16,979 bases of DNA from Porphyromonadaceae bacterium UBA3327 (GTDB lineage: Bacteria > Bacteroidota > Bacteroidia > Bacteroidales > Muribaculaceae). The translations under genes and the position numbers were made by a program. The notes below the pieces were generated by a model. That model made no database searches, was not told the origin of the DNA, and saw nothing but the letters and a program-made list of their open reading frames with translations. Positions within the stretch are counted from its first letter, which is position 1, and each line of letters begins with the position of its first letter. The stretch is taken from positions 48,394-65,372 of the forward strand of contig DERZ01000046.1 in the NCBI GenBank assembly GCA_002361155.1. The letters are read 5' to 3'. This document shows, piece by piece, positions 15,503 through 16,979 of the stretch.

Positions 15503-16939
15503 TTATTTCACAGCGACCTTGCGGGTGACGCCATCGGCCTTCACCACGTATATGCCGGGAGCCACCGTGTTGGCTGCGGAATTGCCCACAAGGCGACCGT
15601 TGAGGTCATATACGGCCACTTCGGAAGCACCGAACACGCGGATCATGCCGGGTTCTGCAGAGATACCCACCTTAGAGATCTCACCTTCCACCTTCTCCAC
15701 TGCGGAGATCTCAACGAGAGGCTCGTCGAGTATAAGGAAGAAAGGACGGTACTGCATCTCACCGGAAGCAGGATTTTGCTCCTGGGTCATACCGCCAAGC
15801 ACTTTGCCGTTTTCAGAGTGCTTCATCACGGCCGTGATGGTATATGATGTTTCAAAGCCCCACTTTTCAGTCATGGACTCAGTCTTGCCATCGACAAGCA
15901 CTTTGTCGCCTGGGAGGAAAACATAGCCAGTCCCGACACCAGTGCTGAACGAACTATATCTGCCGTCAGTACTCTCCTCATTGTAATCCGTGAACTTTTC
16001 ATCCTTGAGGCTGTAGATAGTGGCTCCGTTAATAAGACGACCGGTTCCATCCTCCTTGACATCGCGCACCTGGGTACGCTGTCCGAAGAAATTACCGTAC
16101 CAGTCGCAGTCAAAGAATCCACCAGCAAACATATCTTCTGTACCTCCGTTGCCCTCATAGAAACCGTCGATGTAGGCCTCGGGATACATGTTCACACGGG
16201 GATCGTTGGGATCGTCGAGCCAGATCTGCTTTCCGTTCTCATCGGTACCTTCATATTTGCCTTTGTAAATCCATGGTCCTTCACGCCACTCCATCTTGTT
16301 CCAGATCTTGAGCTCGCCGTCCACAAGAAGCGCGTTGGTCACGCCACCCCAGTTGGTGAACACGTAGCCGCCGATAATCTCCTTGCCGTCTTTCTGAAGG
16401 AAGCAAGTCGTGAAGAAGCCCTGATGGGTAGGAAGGGTGATGTTGTTGTAGGAATGAAGATCCCAGCCGCCATCGGCGTTTTTAGTCCACTTGCAGGGAT
16501 AGTTGGTTTTGTTCTCGTCCGCCGGATTGACATCGGACATATAACCCACGATTGTCATGCCGTCGGGGCTGACATTTGTGGCGTAGCCGATGTTGCTGAA
16601 ATTGGCATTCAGCGGGAGGATATTCCAGTCGCCGTTTGCATCTGTATAGGCGGGTTTCCATTTGTCGAAATCCAAGACTCCGCCGACAACCATTCCGTCG
16701 TTCGATACGTCGTAAGCCTCCGACCTTTTGAAAAGACCATCGAGAAGAGTGAACTCGGAAGGATTCTCTGAATCCCAGATGTAAGAAATCTGATCCTCGA
16801 TGTCAGTTATCGCGGCATATCTTCCATTGTCGGAAATGCCATAGACCTCACCGAGATTATCGGTGGTGTAAAACTCCGCGGCGCCGGCTGTCATCGCACC
16901 GGCCGCAAGAACTGCGGATAAAAGTAATCTTGACTGCAT
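15503..16939 (-). CDS. Secreted HAF/propeller-like repeat protein with type A sorting-like tail
   Basis: The product is 478 residues. A signal peptide (MQSRLLLSAVLAAGAMTAGA) precedes repeated short motifs of the form (V/I)S.DG..(V/I)(V/I)G: GISDNGRYAAI (34-44), DVSNDGMVVGG (77-87), NVSPDGMTIVG (122-132), LQKDGKEIIGG (181-191) and a degenerate HSENGKVLGG (374-383). These resemble HAF repeats, which build beta-propeller-like folds in exported proteins. The tail (about 440-478) has VAVYDLNGRLVG and APGIYVVKADGVTRKVAVK-type strands, typical of T9SS type A sorting domains. It is the first gene of the - strand cluster in this window. A purine-rich AAGGAG lies 11 bases before the ATG. No enzymatic motif is visible and the ligand is unknown. 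Confidence 0.8.
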   Translation of the reverse strand: MQSRLLLSAVLAAGAMTAGAAEFYTTDNLGEVYGISDNGRYAAITDIEDQISYIWDSENPSEFTLLDGLFKRSEAYDVSNDGMVVGGVLDFDKWKPAYTDANGDWNILPLNANFSNIGYATNVSPDGMTIVGYMSDVNPADENKTNYPCKWTKNADGGWDLHSYNNITLPTHQGFFTTCFLQKDGKEIIGGYVFTNWGGVTNALLVDGELKIWNKMEWREGPWIYKGKYEGTDENGKQIWLDDPNDPRVNMYPEAYIDGFYEGNGGTEDMFAGGFFDCDWYGNFFGQRTQVRDVKEDGTGRLINGATIYSLKDEKFTDYNEESTDGRYSSFSTGVGTGYVFLPGDKVLVDGKTESMTEKWGFETSYTITAVMKHSENGKVLGGMTQEQNPASGEMQYRPFFLILDEPLVEISAVEKVEGEISKVGISAEPGMIRVFGASEVAVYDLNGRLVGNSAANTVAPGIYVVKADGVTRKVAVK

Positions 16940-16950
16940 GTTGTTTAATA

Positions 16951-16956
16951 CTCCTT
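16951..16956 (-). promoter_or_regulatory. Shine-Dalgarno-like site before the HAF-repeat gene
   Basis: On the - strand this reads AAGGAG, 11 bases before the ATG. The other starts in the window have no comparable site, as is usual for Bacteroidota, so it may be chance or may mark strong initiation. No exact TAnnTTTG box is visible in the remaining bases up to the window end. Confidence 0.35.
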
Positions 16957-16979
16957 AATTCCGCAACACTTTGATTTAA

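Noticed and set aside
1..16979. CRISPR arrays, tRNA or rRNA genes, insertion sequences, phage genes, attachment sites
   Set aside because: Looked for by eye on both strands. No regular direct repeats, cloverleaf sequence, transposase motif or terminal inverted repeats were found.

Overview
The window looks like chromosomal DNA from a member of the Bacteroidales with fairly high GC. A gut lineage such as Muribaculaceae is the best guess, but this is inferred from protein style and was not tested. The support is: a DUF4301 protein and a putative porin of the Porin_10 type; an SDR-type threonine dehydrogenase; Omp28-like proteins; C-terminal tails resembling type IX secretion sorting domains; an almost complete lack of Shine-Dalgarno sequences; and -7 boxes of the Bacteroides form TAnnTTTG. 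No tRNA, rRNA, CRISPR array, insertion sequence or phage gene was seen.

Left part (1-4095, + strand): the C-terminal two thirds of a RelA/SpoT (p)ppGpp enzyme, cut by the window edge, followed 6 bases later by a small coiled-coil lipoprotein gene. After an 88-base gap holding a perfect 12-base palindrome comes a guanine deaminase gene (guaD), then a DUF4301 gene probably in the same transcript. The DUF4301 protein carries motifs suggestive of a sugar nucleotidyltransferase.

Middle (4096-8785): a putative outer-membrane porin with its own promoter and an apparent TTG start, closed by a very long perfect-stem bidirectional terminator. Next is a divergent pair that forms a complete two-step threonine-to-glycine pathway: SDR threonine 3-dehydrogenase (- strand) and glycine C-acetyltransferase (kbl, + strand). 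Their shared 206-base control region holds opposed -7 boxes, a 12-base palindrome and two small hairpins. A UUCG-loop terminator separates kbl from the right part.

Right part (8786-16939, all - strand): four exported proteins in a row, each with a signal peptide and a C-terminal tail of the type A sorting kind or a variant of it. In transcription order they are a HAF/propeller-like repeat protein, two adjacent Omp28-like proteins with a thioredoxin-like CxxC motif, and a protein of seven Ig-like repeats. The first three genes are tightly packed and probably one operon. A 15-bp hairpin separates them from the fourth. This cluster is the least understood part of the window and the best candidate for an undescribed surface system, possibly linking cell-surface thiol chemistry with adhesion. 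No function can be proven from sequence alone.
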